Shown in pieces: positions 28,801-40,800 of a stretch of 64,000 nucleotides of DNA. The notes under the pieces were generated by a model, which worked only from the letters and a program-made list of their open reading frames with translations, was not told the origin of the DNA and did not search any database. The position numbers and the translations under genes are program-made. The DNA is from Sternotherus odoratus (taxonomy: Eukaryota > Chordata > Testudines > Kinosternidae), in contig JAVMKO010000003.1 of the NCBI GenBank assembly GCA_032164245.1, forward strand, positions 5,652,651-5,716,650. The letters are read 5' to 3'. Numbering within the stretch: position 1 is the stretch's first letter; the number at the start of each line of letters is the position of its first letter.

Positions 28801-31800
28801 CAGTAGTAGTTTACATTAGTAAGCTCTCGTAGAGGTTGCTTGAGGCAGGAATAGATCTTCCAAAAAGGAAAACCATGCCACAAAAGAAAAATGAAGGTGT
28901 TGCTCAAAAAGTGAACATCACTTTAAAAGGTGTCATAAAGATAATCCCACATAGGAGCTTCAGTTATTGAGGTCATATATCCATATTCTCTGAGACAAAG
29001 GGAAAAAGTCTTTTAGTGACGTAGTTCTTCATCTATTCCATACTGCGATCCTTTTTATATATTGGGGCTCCTCTCTTCTCCTGAAAGATGAGAAAGACAG
29101 GGTGGTCTTGATCCTCACATTGAGAACCCCTGTTTAGTGTAAATGTAACTACCATGGCATATGCCACACTAAGTTAGGTGTAATATCACACCACCCACAA
29201 TCAGTTTATGGGCCAGTTATTAAATGAAATGGTTTTGAGGATTCAGTGGTCATTTTGCTGGTTTTAATTCCTCAGGCTTTCTTCCAGCTTACTACAGATA
29301 TTAGATATGAACATGACCCACTAAATCAGATTGTCCATCCCCTCCTTAGCTAGTGCAACATTATACACTTCAGTATTCACAGAAGATGAAGATTTTAAGT
29401 CATAGGTATTGAAAAGGTGTTTGCATTTTAAACTGACATAAAATGTTTTAATTAGAGCTGTTAAGGATTAAAGAAAATAATTGCAATTAATTGCAAGATT
29501 AAAAAAAGTCATGATTAATCAGTTTTAACTGCATTATTAAACAATAACAGAATATCAATTTAACTTTATTCACCTCATATCTAGTTTTTTTTTTAACCCT
29601 GTTATAGTCTTGGCCTTTAAACATCTTCTGGCAAGGAATTCCACAGGTTGACTGTGTGTTGGGTGAAAAAATACTTCCTTTTGTTTGTTTTAAACTTGCT
29701 GCCTATTAATTTCAATTTAAATAAGGAGTGTTTTCTCCATACTAGTCGTGATTTCATAGACCTCTATCATATCCCCCACTTAGTAGTCTCTTTTCCAAGC
29801 TGAAAAATCCCGGTCTTATTAATCTCTCCTCATATGGAAGCTGTTCCAGACCCTAATAATTTTTGTTGCCCTTTTCTGAACCTTTTCCAATTCCATATAT
29901 CTTTTTTGAGATGGGGCAACCACATCTGCATGCAGTATTCAAGATGCGTGAGTACCATAGGTTTATATAGAGGGAATATGATATTTTCTCTGAGATCCTT
30001 TTGTAGCTCTTTGCAGTCTGCTTGGGACTTAACTATCTTGAGTAGTTTTGTATCATTTGCACATTTTGCCACCTCACTGTTTACTCCCTTTTCCAGATCA
30101 TTTATGAATATGTTGTCTGTGTGGACCTGTATGAGGTGAATTGAAAAATACTATTTCTTTTATCTTTTTCACAGTGCAAATATTTGTAATAAAAATAATA
30201 ATATAATGTGAGCACTCTACACTTTGTATTCTGCGTTGTAATTTAAATCAATATATTTGCAAATGTAGAAAAAAATCCAAAAATATTTGTAATACATTTA
30301 ATTTGGTATTCTTTTATTGTTTAGCAGTTCAATTAAAACCATAGTTAATAGCGACTATCTTTTAAATCTAGTTAATTTGTTTTGCATTAATTTCATGGAC
30401 CAAATGCGATCAATTGACAACCCAAATTTTAAGATATGCACTGGGAAATGCAATGCCATGATTTTGGGATCCGTTTAAATTTTCATCATGAATCTGAAAT
30501 GTATTACTTGTAATGACTGCAAGTTCCCAGGCAGGAACACAGGGAGACCCCAAACTCTGCAGAACACTTCTGTTCAGTGAAGATAGAAGGATCAGTTATG
30601 CGAATGGGATACAAATGGGAAACGTTATTACCCGATTTATTGTTGGGAAAAACTGGGAGCTTGGTACAGTGGCTTTTCTTTTTGATGCACCAGAACTATT
30701 TTTTTTCATAACGTCAGGCTAGAACTGGCTCAAAATGTTCAGCAAATAGTAAATTAGTCTTGAAAAAATGCTTTTTTCCTGCACCAAAACTATTAATTTG
30801 GGTCAAATTCAGCAAATAGTTTTGGCCAAAAATTAGAGGTGGGAGAATTGAAGTTTAAATGGTTCATTTTGGCCATTTCAAAATGAAATGTCTCAACTTT
30901 TCATTTAAAAGAGCGTTTCATTTTGAAATGTAGTTATTTTTAAATAAAAAGTGAAACATCTGAAAATGACCCAAAGTGAAACACAGAAAAAACTTTTAGT
31001 TCTGATCTTGTTTTCTTTAACCTAAAACAATTTTTTTTTTTTGGTTCAGCAAGACAAAAATACAATTTTTCGCTCAGCTCTACTCCTGGCCACACAGCTA
31101 ATTTGCAGTGGTTTACGTTTACCATCATGCTAATTATTTCACATAATTATTTAAATATGTAGGTTTGGTCATTACTAACCACTCTGCTTCTTTATATAAT
31201 AGTTTTTCCAGCCATCTAATCAGAATCTTTTACTATCAGACTTTAGGCCCAAGCTTTATGTTGTCCTCAGAAATCACTTAAAAATATATACATATATTGG
31301 CATTTCACTCAAGAAAGCATCATATATAAATAAATAAATAAAAATTCTATGCTTCTTCTCCTTTATTAAGAATTCGGCTTCCAACAGATTCTTCAGATAG
31401 AATTTTGTGTTCTAATTTATGAAGGCACAGAGCACCTCTAGTTTCCATTGACTTTAGCGATTTGCTGAATAATTCTGAAAATTAGGCCATCTTTTTGAAA
31501 GATGACTAGCAAAGTGTGGGTTTGTTTTTTGTTTTTTTTTAATAAATTGGTCTTTTTTTTTCTTTGTGATTTATACAGAGGTCGTGAAAGACTTATTTAC
31601 ATATTTTTCTTCTTGATTTTTAAAGTTAGAAATAGATCTTCCTGGATTTTACTCAAAGATCACTGGTGATACAACTTTGTTTATTGTGAACTCAAGTCAT
31701 CTTCACTGATGAATCTCTACAGAGGTTTTCTCTAGGGCTATTGATAAATCGCAGTTAACTCATGCAATACTTTTTTTTTGAGTTAATTGCAATTAAAAAA

Positions 31801-34800
31801 ATTTATAGCAATGAATTACACTGTTAAACAACAGAATACCAATTGAAATTAAATATTTTTGGGTGATTTTTACATTTCCAAATATATTGATTTCTATTAC
31901 AACACAGAATACAAAGAGTACAGTGCTCACTTTATATTATTACAAATATTTGCACTATAAAATAGATAAAAGATTGCATTTTTCAATTCACCTCACACAA
32001 GTACTGTAGTGCAATCTCCTTATCATGAAAGCATAATTTAGATTATGTAGATTTTTGTTGTTGTTACATAACTGCGCTCAAAAACAAAACAATATAAACT
32101 TTAGCACCTACAACTCTATTCAGTCCTACTTCTTGTTCAGCCAATAGCGAAGATCAACAAGTTTGTTTACATTTACGAGAGATACTGCTGCCTGCTTCTT
32201 ATTTATAATGTCACCTGAAAGTGAGAGCACGCGTCCGCATGGCACTTTTGTAGCCGGAGTTGCAAGGTATTTACATGCCAGATGTGTTAAACATTTGTAT
32301 TCCCATTCATACTTCGGCCACCATTCCAGCTTCCATGCTGATGATACTCATTAAAAAAAAATGCATTAATTAAATTTGTGAGTGAACTTGTTGAGAGAGA
32401 ATTGTATGTCTCTTGTTCTGTTTTATCTGCATTCTGCCAGACATTTCATGTTATAGCAGTCTCGGATGATGACCCAGCACATGTTCATTTTAAGAAAACT
32501 TTCACAGCAGATTTGACAAAATGCAAAGGTGGTACCAATGTGAGATTTCTAAAAGTAGCTACTGCACTCAACCCAAGGTTTAAGAATCTGAAGTGCCTTC
32601 CAAAATCTGAGAGGGATGAGGTCTGGAGCATGGTTTCAGAAGTCTTAAAAAAGCAACACTCCAATGTGAAAACTACAGAACCTGAACCACTGAAAAAGAA
32701 ACTCAAACTTCTGCTGGTGGCATCTGATTCAAATAATGAAAATGAACATGTATCAGTTCGCACTGCTTTGGATTCTTATCGAGCAGAACCTGTCATCAGC
32801 ATGGATGCATGTCCCCTGGAATGGTGGCTGAAGCATCAAGGACATATGAACCTTCAGCGCATCTGGCACGTAAATATCTTGTAACACCTGCTACAACAGT
32901 GCCATGCCTGTTCTCACTTCCAGATGACATTGTAAACAAGAAGCAGGCAGCACTATCTCCTGCAAATTGTAACCAAACTTGTTTTTCTGATTGATTGGTT
33001 GAACAAGAAGTAGGACTGAGGGGACTAGTAGGCTCCTAAATTTTACACAGTTTTATTTTTGAATGCAATTTTTTTTGTTCATAATTCTGTACTGTAGTTG
33101 TAAGTTCAACTTTCATGATAAAGAGATTGCACTACACTACTTGTATTAGGTGAATTGAAAAATACTATTTATTTTGTTTTTTACAATGAAAATGTCTAAT
33201 AAAAATAGATATAAAGTGATCACTGTAAATTTTGTATTCTGTGTTGTAACTGAAATCAATATATTTGAAAATGTAGAAAACATCGAAAATATTTAAATAA
33301 ATGGTATTCTATTATTAATAGATTAATCGTGATTAATCACAATTTTTTAATTGTGCAATTTATCACGATTAATTTTTAATTGCTTGACAAAACAGGGTTA
33401 CTTACCTGTAACTGTTGTTCTTCGAGATGTGTTGCTCACATCCATTCCACTATAGGTCAGGCACGCGCTGCGGGCCTGGTTGCCGGGCAGATTTTTCCCC
33501 TAGCTGCAGACTGGGCGAGCAGGGAGCCCCCTGGAGTGGCGCCACTGAGGCACTCTATAAGTACCCCTGCGACACAGTCTGGCCCCCAGTTCCTTCTTTG
33601 CCGGCTAACCCGACAGTGGGGAAGGAGGGCAGGTCTGGAATGGATGTGAGCAACACATCTCGAAGAACAACAGTTACAGGTAAGTAACCCTGTTTTCTTC
33701 TTCGAGTGATTGCTCACATGCATTCCACTATAGGTGACTACAAGCAATACCTAGGAGGTGGGGTCGGGTGGACCCATCGCTGATCGTAAGACCGCTGACC
33801 CAAACGCCGCATCGTCCCTGGTTTGCTGGACTATGGCGTAGTGGGCGGCGAAGGTGTGGACGGAGGACCAGGTAGCCGCCCTGCAAATGTCCGTGATAGG
33901 GACTCCTTCCCGGAAGGCCGCAGAGGACGCCTGCGCTCTCGTGGAATGTGCTGTTACTCTCTCAAGCGGCTTGCCCGCGAGTTCATAACAGGTGTGAATG
34001 CACGAGGTGATCCAGGAGGAGAGCCTTTGGGCGGAAACTGGTTGGCCCTTCATTCTTTCTGCAACAGCCACGAAGAGTTGCGTTGTTTTCCTGAATTGCT
34101 TTGTTCTGTCTAAATAAAAAGCAAGAGCCCTCCTAACGTCCAACGTGTGTAATTGTTGTTCCCTTCCAGAGGTGTGTGGCCTAGGATAAAAGACTGGGAG
34201 ACAAATGTCTTGGTTCACATGGAAGGGGGAGACCACCTTAGGCAGGAAGGCCGGGTGGGGACGTAGCTGCACCTTGTCATTGTGGAAGATAGTGTAGGGC
34301 GGCTCGGAGGTCAGTGCGCGGATCTCTGACACTCTACGAGCCGAGGTGATAGCTACTAGGAATGCCACCTTCCAGGAAAGGTGGAGTAAGGAACACGTGG
34401 CGAGGGGCTCGAACGGGGGCATCATAAGGCGTGAGAGCACCAGGTTGAGGTCCCAGGGTGGAATGGGACACTTGACGTTCGGGTACAGCTTATCCAGGCC
34501 CCTGAGGAAACGGTATACCACAGGATCTGAAAAGACTGAGTGGTTCGCCTGGCCCGGATGAAAAGCTGATATGGCAGCGAGGTGGACGCGTATAGTAGAA
34601 GTAGAAAGGCCCTGGTTTCTAAGGCCTAAGAGGTAGTCCAATATGCGCGGGATAGCAGCCTCACTTGGGACTACATCATGTTGTCTGCACCATGCAGAAA
34701 AGCGGGTCCACTTGGCTGTATAGGTACTTCTGGTGGATGGTTTTCTACTTCCCAGAAGGACATTCTGTACCTCAGTCGAGCATAGGAGCTCAGGACCTCT

Positions 34801-37800
34801 CAGCCATGGAGTAGCCACGCTGTGAGGTGGAGGGACTGCAAGTCCGGATGCAGGAGGCGACCGTGATCCTGCGAGATCAGGTCTGGCCACAGCGGGAGGC
34901 TGATGGGAGGGGCCCTGGACAGCCGGAGGAGGGACGCATACCAGCATTGCCTGGGCCAGGCCGGGGCTATGAGGATGACTTGTGCCCTGTCCCGTCTGAT
35001 CTTCAGGATCACCTTGTGGAGAAGCGGGATCGGAGGGAACGCGTAGAGCAGGTGCCCCGTCCAGGGTAGGAGAAAGGCATCTGTCAGGGATCCCCGGGAG
35101 CCGCCTCGAAAGGAGCAGAACTGTAGGCACTTCCTGTTCTGCCTGGAGGCGAAGAGGTCGATGTGGGGAAATCCCCACCTCAGGAAGATCGGTCGGATGA
35201 CATCCGGCCGAAGGGACCACTCGTGGGACATGAATGACCTGCTGAGGTGGTCCGCCAGCGTGTTCTGAATCCCGGGGAGGAAAGAGGCCACCGGGTGAAC
35301 GTCGTGGGCTATACAAAACTCCCATAGGAGAATCGCCTCTTGACACAGGGGACTGGACCGGGCCCCGCCCTGCTTGTTTATGTAGTATTGGGCAGTGGTG
35401 TTGTCCGTCAACACTGCCACACAGTGACCCTGTAGCGTGTCCCGGAACGCTTGGCACGCAAGTCTGACGGCCCTCAGCTCCCGGACATTGATATGGAGGC
35501 AGAGGTCTGACTCCGACCAGCGGCCTTGTGTCCTGAGAGCCCCTAGGTGAGCTCCCCAACCCATCGACGAGGCGTCCGTCACTAGGGACATGGACGGACT
35601 GGGGGGGAGGAAGGGGACCCCTCGGCACGCATTGCTCTGGTCTTCCCACCAAGTCAGAGCGGATAGGGTGGCTTTGGGGATAGAAAGGAGGGTGTGCAAA
35701 CTGTCCCTTCTTGGCCGGTAGGCCAGTGCGAGCCACGATTGCAGTGGGCGTAGTCGCAGTCTGGCGTGCTGTATCACGTAGGTGCACGACGCCATGTGGC
35801 CTAACAGGCTGAGGAAGACTCTGGCCGTGGACATTGGACAGCTGCGAAGCTGTCTGATGGTCGACTGGATAGCGAGAAACCGGGGCTGGGGCAGGGATGC
35901 CCTTGCCACCCTGGAGTCTAGTAGGGCCCCAATGAACTCTATGCTCTGGGTGGGCTCCAGGGTGGACTTCTCCTCGTTGAGGAGGATTCCCAGGCGGTCG
36001 AAGGTGTTGATGACCAGACACACGTGCTCTGACACTTGGTCCCTGGAGGTTCCCCGGATCAGCCAGTCGTCTAGGTACGGGTATACCTGTACCCCGCGGC
36101 GCCGCAGGAACGCCGCTACTACTGCCATGCACTTCGTGAATACCCTGGGCGCTGTGGACAGGCCGAAGGGCAGGACTGCGAATTGATAATGTTCTTCCGC
36201 TATTAGAAAGCGGAGGTAGCGCCTGTGAGAAGGTTTGATGCTCACGTGGAAGTAGGCATCCTTCATGTCGAGGGCAGCGAACCAATCTCCCGGATCCAGG
36301 GAGGGAATAATAGTGCCCAAGGTGACCATGCGGAACTTGAACTTGATCATGTAGGTGTTGAGTTCGCGCAGGTCCAGGATGGGCCGGAGGCCCCCTTTCG
36401 CCTTGGGGATTAGGAAGTAGCGGGAGTAGAACCCCTTTCCCCTGAACTCCTGTGGTACAGGTTCGATGGCTCCCAGTGCGAGGAGCGACCTGACCTCCTG
36501 TACAAGCAGTTGCTCGTGAGATGGGTCCCTGAAGAGGGACGAGGGAGGTGGGTGGGTTGGAGGAGTGGAGGAGAGTTGGAGGGAGTATCCCACCTCCACC
36601 GTGCGGAGGACCCACTGGTCCGATGTGATGTCTGACCATGCACGGTGGAAGTGAGACAAACGGTCTCCGAAGGGAGGATCCAGGACTGTAGTTATTAAGC
36701 TGCCCCCGGGCGCACCATCAAAAGTTGGACCTAGGCCCCTGGGAAGGCTTAGGTCCCCGCTGTTTCCCGCCCTGCCTGGGCCCCTGACGCTTGCGGAAGG
36801 GGCGGTTTCTCCTGCCGGAGGAGTCCTGTGGCTGGCGGGCGGGAGGGAAGAACTTCCGGCGCGGAGGGACGAAGGGGCGCCTTTGCGGCCCCGGGGCGTG
36901 CATGCCGAGGCCCTTGAGGGTCACCCCTCTGTCATTGAGGGCCTGGAGCCGCGCATCTGTGCCCTCCGAAAAGAGGGCCTGTCCCTCAAACGGGAGGTCT
37001 TGGATTTTGTACTGCATCGCCGGGGCAAGGCTGGATGAGGAGAGCCATGCTGCCCGGCGAAGGGCTATGCCCGAGGCCATAGTCCTGGCCGCCGAGTCCG
37101 CTGAGTCCAGGGCCGCTTGCAGGGTGTGTCTCGAGATATCCCTGCTCTGAGTCAGAAGGGCCCTAAACTCCTGTCTGCTCTCCTGGGGGAGAGCGGTCTC
37201 GAATTTGTTGAGGGCCTCCACTGTATCGAAGTGGTGCCTACTCATTAGGGCCTGATGGTTAGCCACCCGCAGTTGGAGGCCCCCGGAGGAGTAGACCTTC
37301 CTGCCAAAATGGTCCAGCCTCTTGGCTTCTTTGGCCTTAGGTACCTGGGCCTCCTGTCCATTGCGCTCTTTATTGTTCACCGACTCCACCACCAGGGAGG
37401 AGGGCGTAGGGTGAACATACAAGTACTCATAGCCCGTGGCCGGGACAAAGTAGCGCTTCTCTACCCCCCGTGCGGTGGGGGGGATGGAGGCGGGGGTCTT
37501 CCAAACCGACGTGGTGTGCGCTTTAATTGTATTAATGAATGGCACAGCCACACGTGCCGGGGTGCCCTTTGTCAGCATGGTGGTGACCGGGTCATCCACC
37601 ATCTGGATCTCCTCAAGGGGCAGGTTCATATTTTTGGCAACTGCCTGGAGGAGGTGCTGGTAATTAGAGAGTTCCAGGGCGGGCGGGCTGTTGGAAGAGG
37701 TGCCCGCCACCACCTCAACCCCCACTGGGGAGGCGTAAGGCCCTGGCTCTCGGGGGCTGTGTATTGCCGACGGCTGGCTGGCCAAGGATGGCCCTGGTAG

Positions 37801-40800
37801 GTCCTGCCGAGCAGCCCTCGCACATACTGGGAACCCCGGCTCGGACTGGGTTTCCCCCGGTTGGTCATGCTCCCATGCCACCCATTCTGGCCAGGTCGGG
37901 TTTAGGGTGGCTGGGGCTGGTCCCATAGCTGGAGGGGACGCTGAGGCAGAGGAGTGCCATGGAGCCGCTATGGTGGCCGACTGGAGGGCCTTGGGCGGAG
38001 AGTCATGCTGGGTTTGTGTGCCAGCCGACTCTCTACGCCTGCGGCGCCGAGGGCTTCTCGACCGGTGCCGGGAGAAGCGACTGCCCTCTGATGAACGGCT
38101 ACTGCTGGATCCACTTCTGCGGGATCCACGGTGCCGCGATGACGACCGGTGCCGGGCTGATCGCCGGTGCCGCGATGAGGTCCGGTGCCGGGGCGAGCGG
38201 CGGTGCCGTCTGGATGTGGAGCGCCGATGTCTGCGGTGCCGCGACGACGAACGGTGCCGAGGAGATCGGTGCCGTGTCGATCGTGACCGGTGCCGCGACG
38301 ACGAGCGGTGCCGGGAAGATGAGCGGCTCGGCGAACGGCGTCCAGAGCGGCCCCTGTGGCAGCTGACGGACCGGTGCCGGGAGTGCGACCGGTGCCGGGA
38401 GTACGACCGGCGTCTGTCCGTGCGGGAGTGCCGGGACTCCGACCGGCGCCAGGACTCAGACCGGCGGCCGGAGCGCGATCTGCGCGATCGGCCATGAGGA
38501 GACCCGGAGCATGGTCTCAACTCATTGCGGCGCCGAGACTGCGACCGGTGCCGGGAAGCTGACCGGTACCGGGAGTTAGATCGGCGCCGCGAGATCGATC
38601 GGCGTCCGTGCCCCGCCGGGCTTCGAGCCGCGATCTCCGTCACGGTCATGGGCGGCTTGCCCCTAGACCGGACAGGTTGCTGAGGGGTGTCCTCTGAGAG
38701 CAACCTCCTCGCAGCAGCGAACGCCTCCGGCGTGGAGGGAAGCTGCTGCGGAATCGGCACCCTGAGTGGCGAGACCACTGGCACCGGACTCGACGGGGCC
38801 TCCTGCGGCGCCGGAGTCGTCGGTGCGGGTGCGGGCGGCTGTGCCTCTGGTCGGCTCCCCGGCGGCGACCGTGGGCGCGTGAGCGGTGCCGGAGGCTGCA
38901 CGCGGTCCGGTGCCGATGCTGGGCGCGGTTCCGAGTCCTTTCTGCGCTTAGCGCTGGGGGAGCGCGACCGGTGCCGAGGCTTTGCTTTCGCCGGCTTGGG
39001 TGCGGGGCCCGGTGCCGCACTCGAGTCCGGAGTGAGGGCCGCCTCTAACAGGATCTGCCGCAGGCGGGATTCTCTGTCCTTGCGGGTCCTGGGTTTGAAG
39101 GCCCTGCAGATCTTGCAGGAGTCTGCCAAGTGCGCTTCCCCGAGGCACTTAAGGCACTTGGAGTGTGGGTCCCCCGCAGGCATGGGCTTCCCACACTCCG
39201 CACATGGCTTGAATCCCGGAGCCTTGGATGACATGGCTCCGGTGGCAGGGAAATCCCCTGCACCTAACTATTTACACTATAACTACTTAACAACTACTTA
39301 ACAACTACTTAACAACAACTATTAATGAGAACAATAGGAATAACAGCTAGGAGATAAGGAGGACGCTCAAGAGCAGTACTCCTGTTCCGACTACCAGCGC
39401 GAGCGGTGAAGAAGGAACTGGGGGCCAGACTGTGTCGCAGGGGTACTTATAGAGTGCCTCAGTGGCGCCACTCCAGGGGGCTCCCTGCTCGCCCAGTCTG
39501 CAGCTAGGGGAAAAATCTGCCCGGCAACCAGGCCCGCAGCGCGTGCCTGACCTATAGTGGAATGCATGTGAGCAATCACTCGAAGAAGAATCCTAGTTTT
39601 CCCTACCAAAAAAAATATCGCTCGTTTACAATAGGTGTTAATAAAAAAAACAGCTTAGAACAATGTGACCAAAAATTTCCCTCTTAACAGGTCTACTATC
39701 ACTCTGTGTTTTGTGATGTCACCATGTTACTTGTCTTCCAGTTTTTTCCAAATTGCACTTTTAGGTCTGAATCTGAATGACAGTTAACTTTCTAGTGTAC
39801 TAGTTTTACATTAAAAGGAATACAATTTTTTTAATAAACCATGTCTTATACATTAACAGCTAAGCACACAGCTGTACTGTAGACAGAGCCCTAGAGTTTA
39901 ACAGTATAATTGGTTTTATTTGGGATTGTAGCAAATCTTCTACATGGGACTTCTATGACCCACCACACAGATCAGTCAGAGGGAAATCTATATTGCATTA
40001 CAGGAGAGGTAGTCCTCCAGGAGCCTGGCCCATATAATAGAATGGGGGCCTGAACTACAATTCCCATAAGGCAATGCTCTGATAGAGAAATGCAGTCTAA
40101 GGTTTTCTTGAATTTGTCAGAAATATAATATTCTGGATCTGTTCTAAAAACTAAATATTCCAATTTGGGTGGAACTGATCTGAAAATGAAATATTTCATT
40201 TTAATTTTCCCATGGATAATTTCAATTCTATGGAAACTTTATTTTCCTATCAGAAAATCTTTCTAATGGAAAATTCCCAACAAGCTCTAATCTTAAGTAA
40301 TCCATGAAATGTAGGTCAAAGATTGCCACTGGGCATCATTAAAACTATTTGTCTAATCATTTCATTCAGGAGAATGCATTGAAGCTTTCCATAATAATCT
40401 TCAACGTGTTTCAATTCACAGAATAACTACCACTAGCTTATGGGCACACACTTTTTGCCTGCATAATATAGTCCCGTTCCTACATGTCTGCAAATTACTT
40501 TGTCTTGCAGGGCCCACTCAGAATAAAATAGCAATGTACTAACATCACAGCCATTGAAGACTACATGGGATCCAGTGAGAACTGGTCTTGTTCAATAAGG
40601 TGTTTTTTCTTAGAGCCAGGGCCTTTTTTTCCTTGTTAATTTGTTAAATGATGGAATAATTATACTTTACACATTACGAAGGAAAAATTCTTCTCTCTCC
40701 TCATGCCACCCACTCCAAAGATGTATGAGAAGTTCACTTACCTTAAGTAACCAAGTGAGCACAGAATCACGATATGGAACAAATTTGTTCTTGTTCTTGC

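Larger units (their letters stand above)
33389..39590 (-). mobile_element. Complete DIRS-type tyrosine-recombinase retrotransposon
   Basis: A 6.2-kb element with inverted terminal repeats (33389-33600 and 39409-39590), an internal complementary region (33637-33734), and three long minus-strand frames: Gag-like, RT-RNase H, tyrosine recombinase. This is the diagnostic DIRS layout: the internal region is complementary to both outer termini, allowing a circular DNA intermediate, and there is no target duplication. All three frames are open over their full length, so the copy is young. It sits in the last few bases of the hAT relic, in a KIF13B intron, same strand as the gene. Confidence 0.93.

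Noticed and set aside
34765..36639. First ~625 codons of the 962-codon DIRS frame as a separate protein
   Set aside because: No recognisable domain; it is the alternate frame of RT-RNase H. Kept only as a possible recombinase extension.
37255..39301. Plus-strand frames of 119-204 codons opposite the DIRS Gag gene
   Set aside because: Antisense shadows of the SR-repeat coding sequence, without independent motifs.
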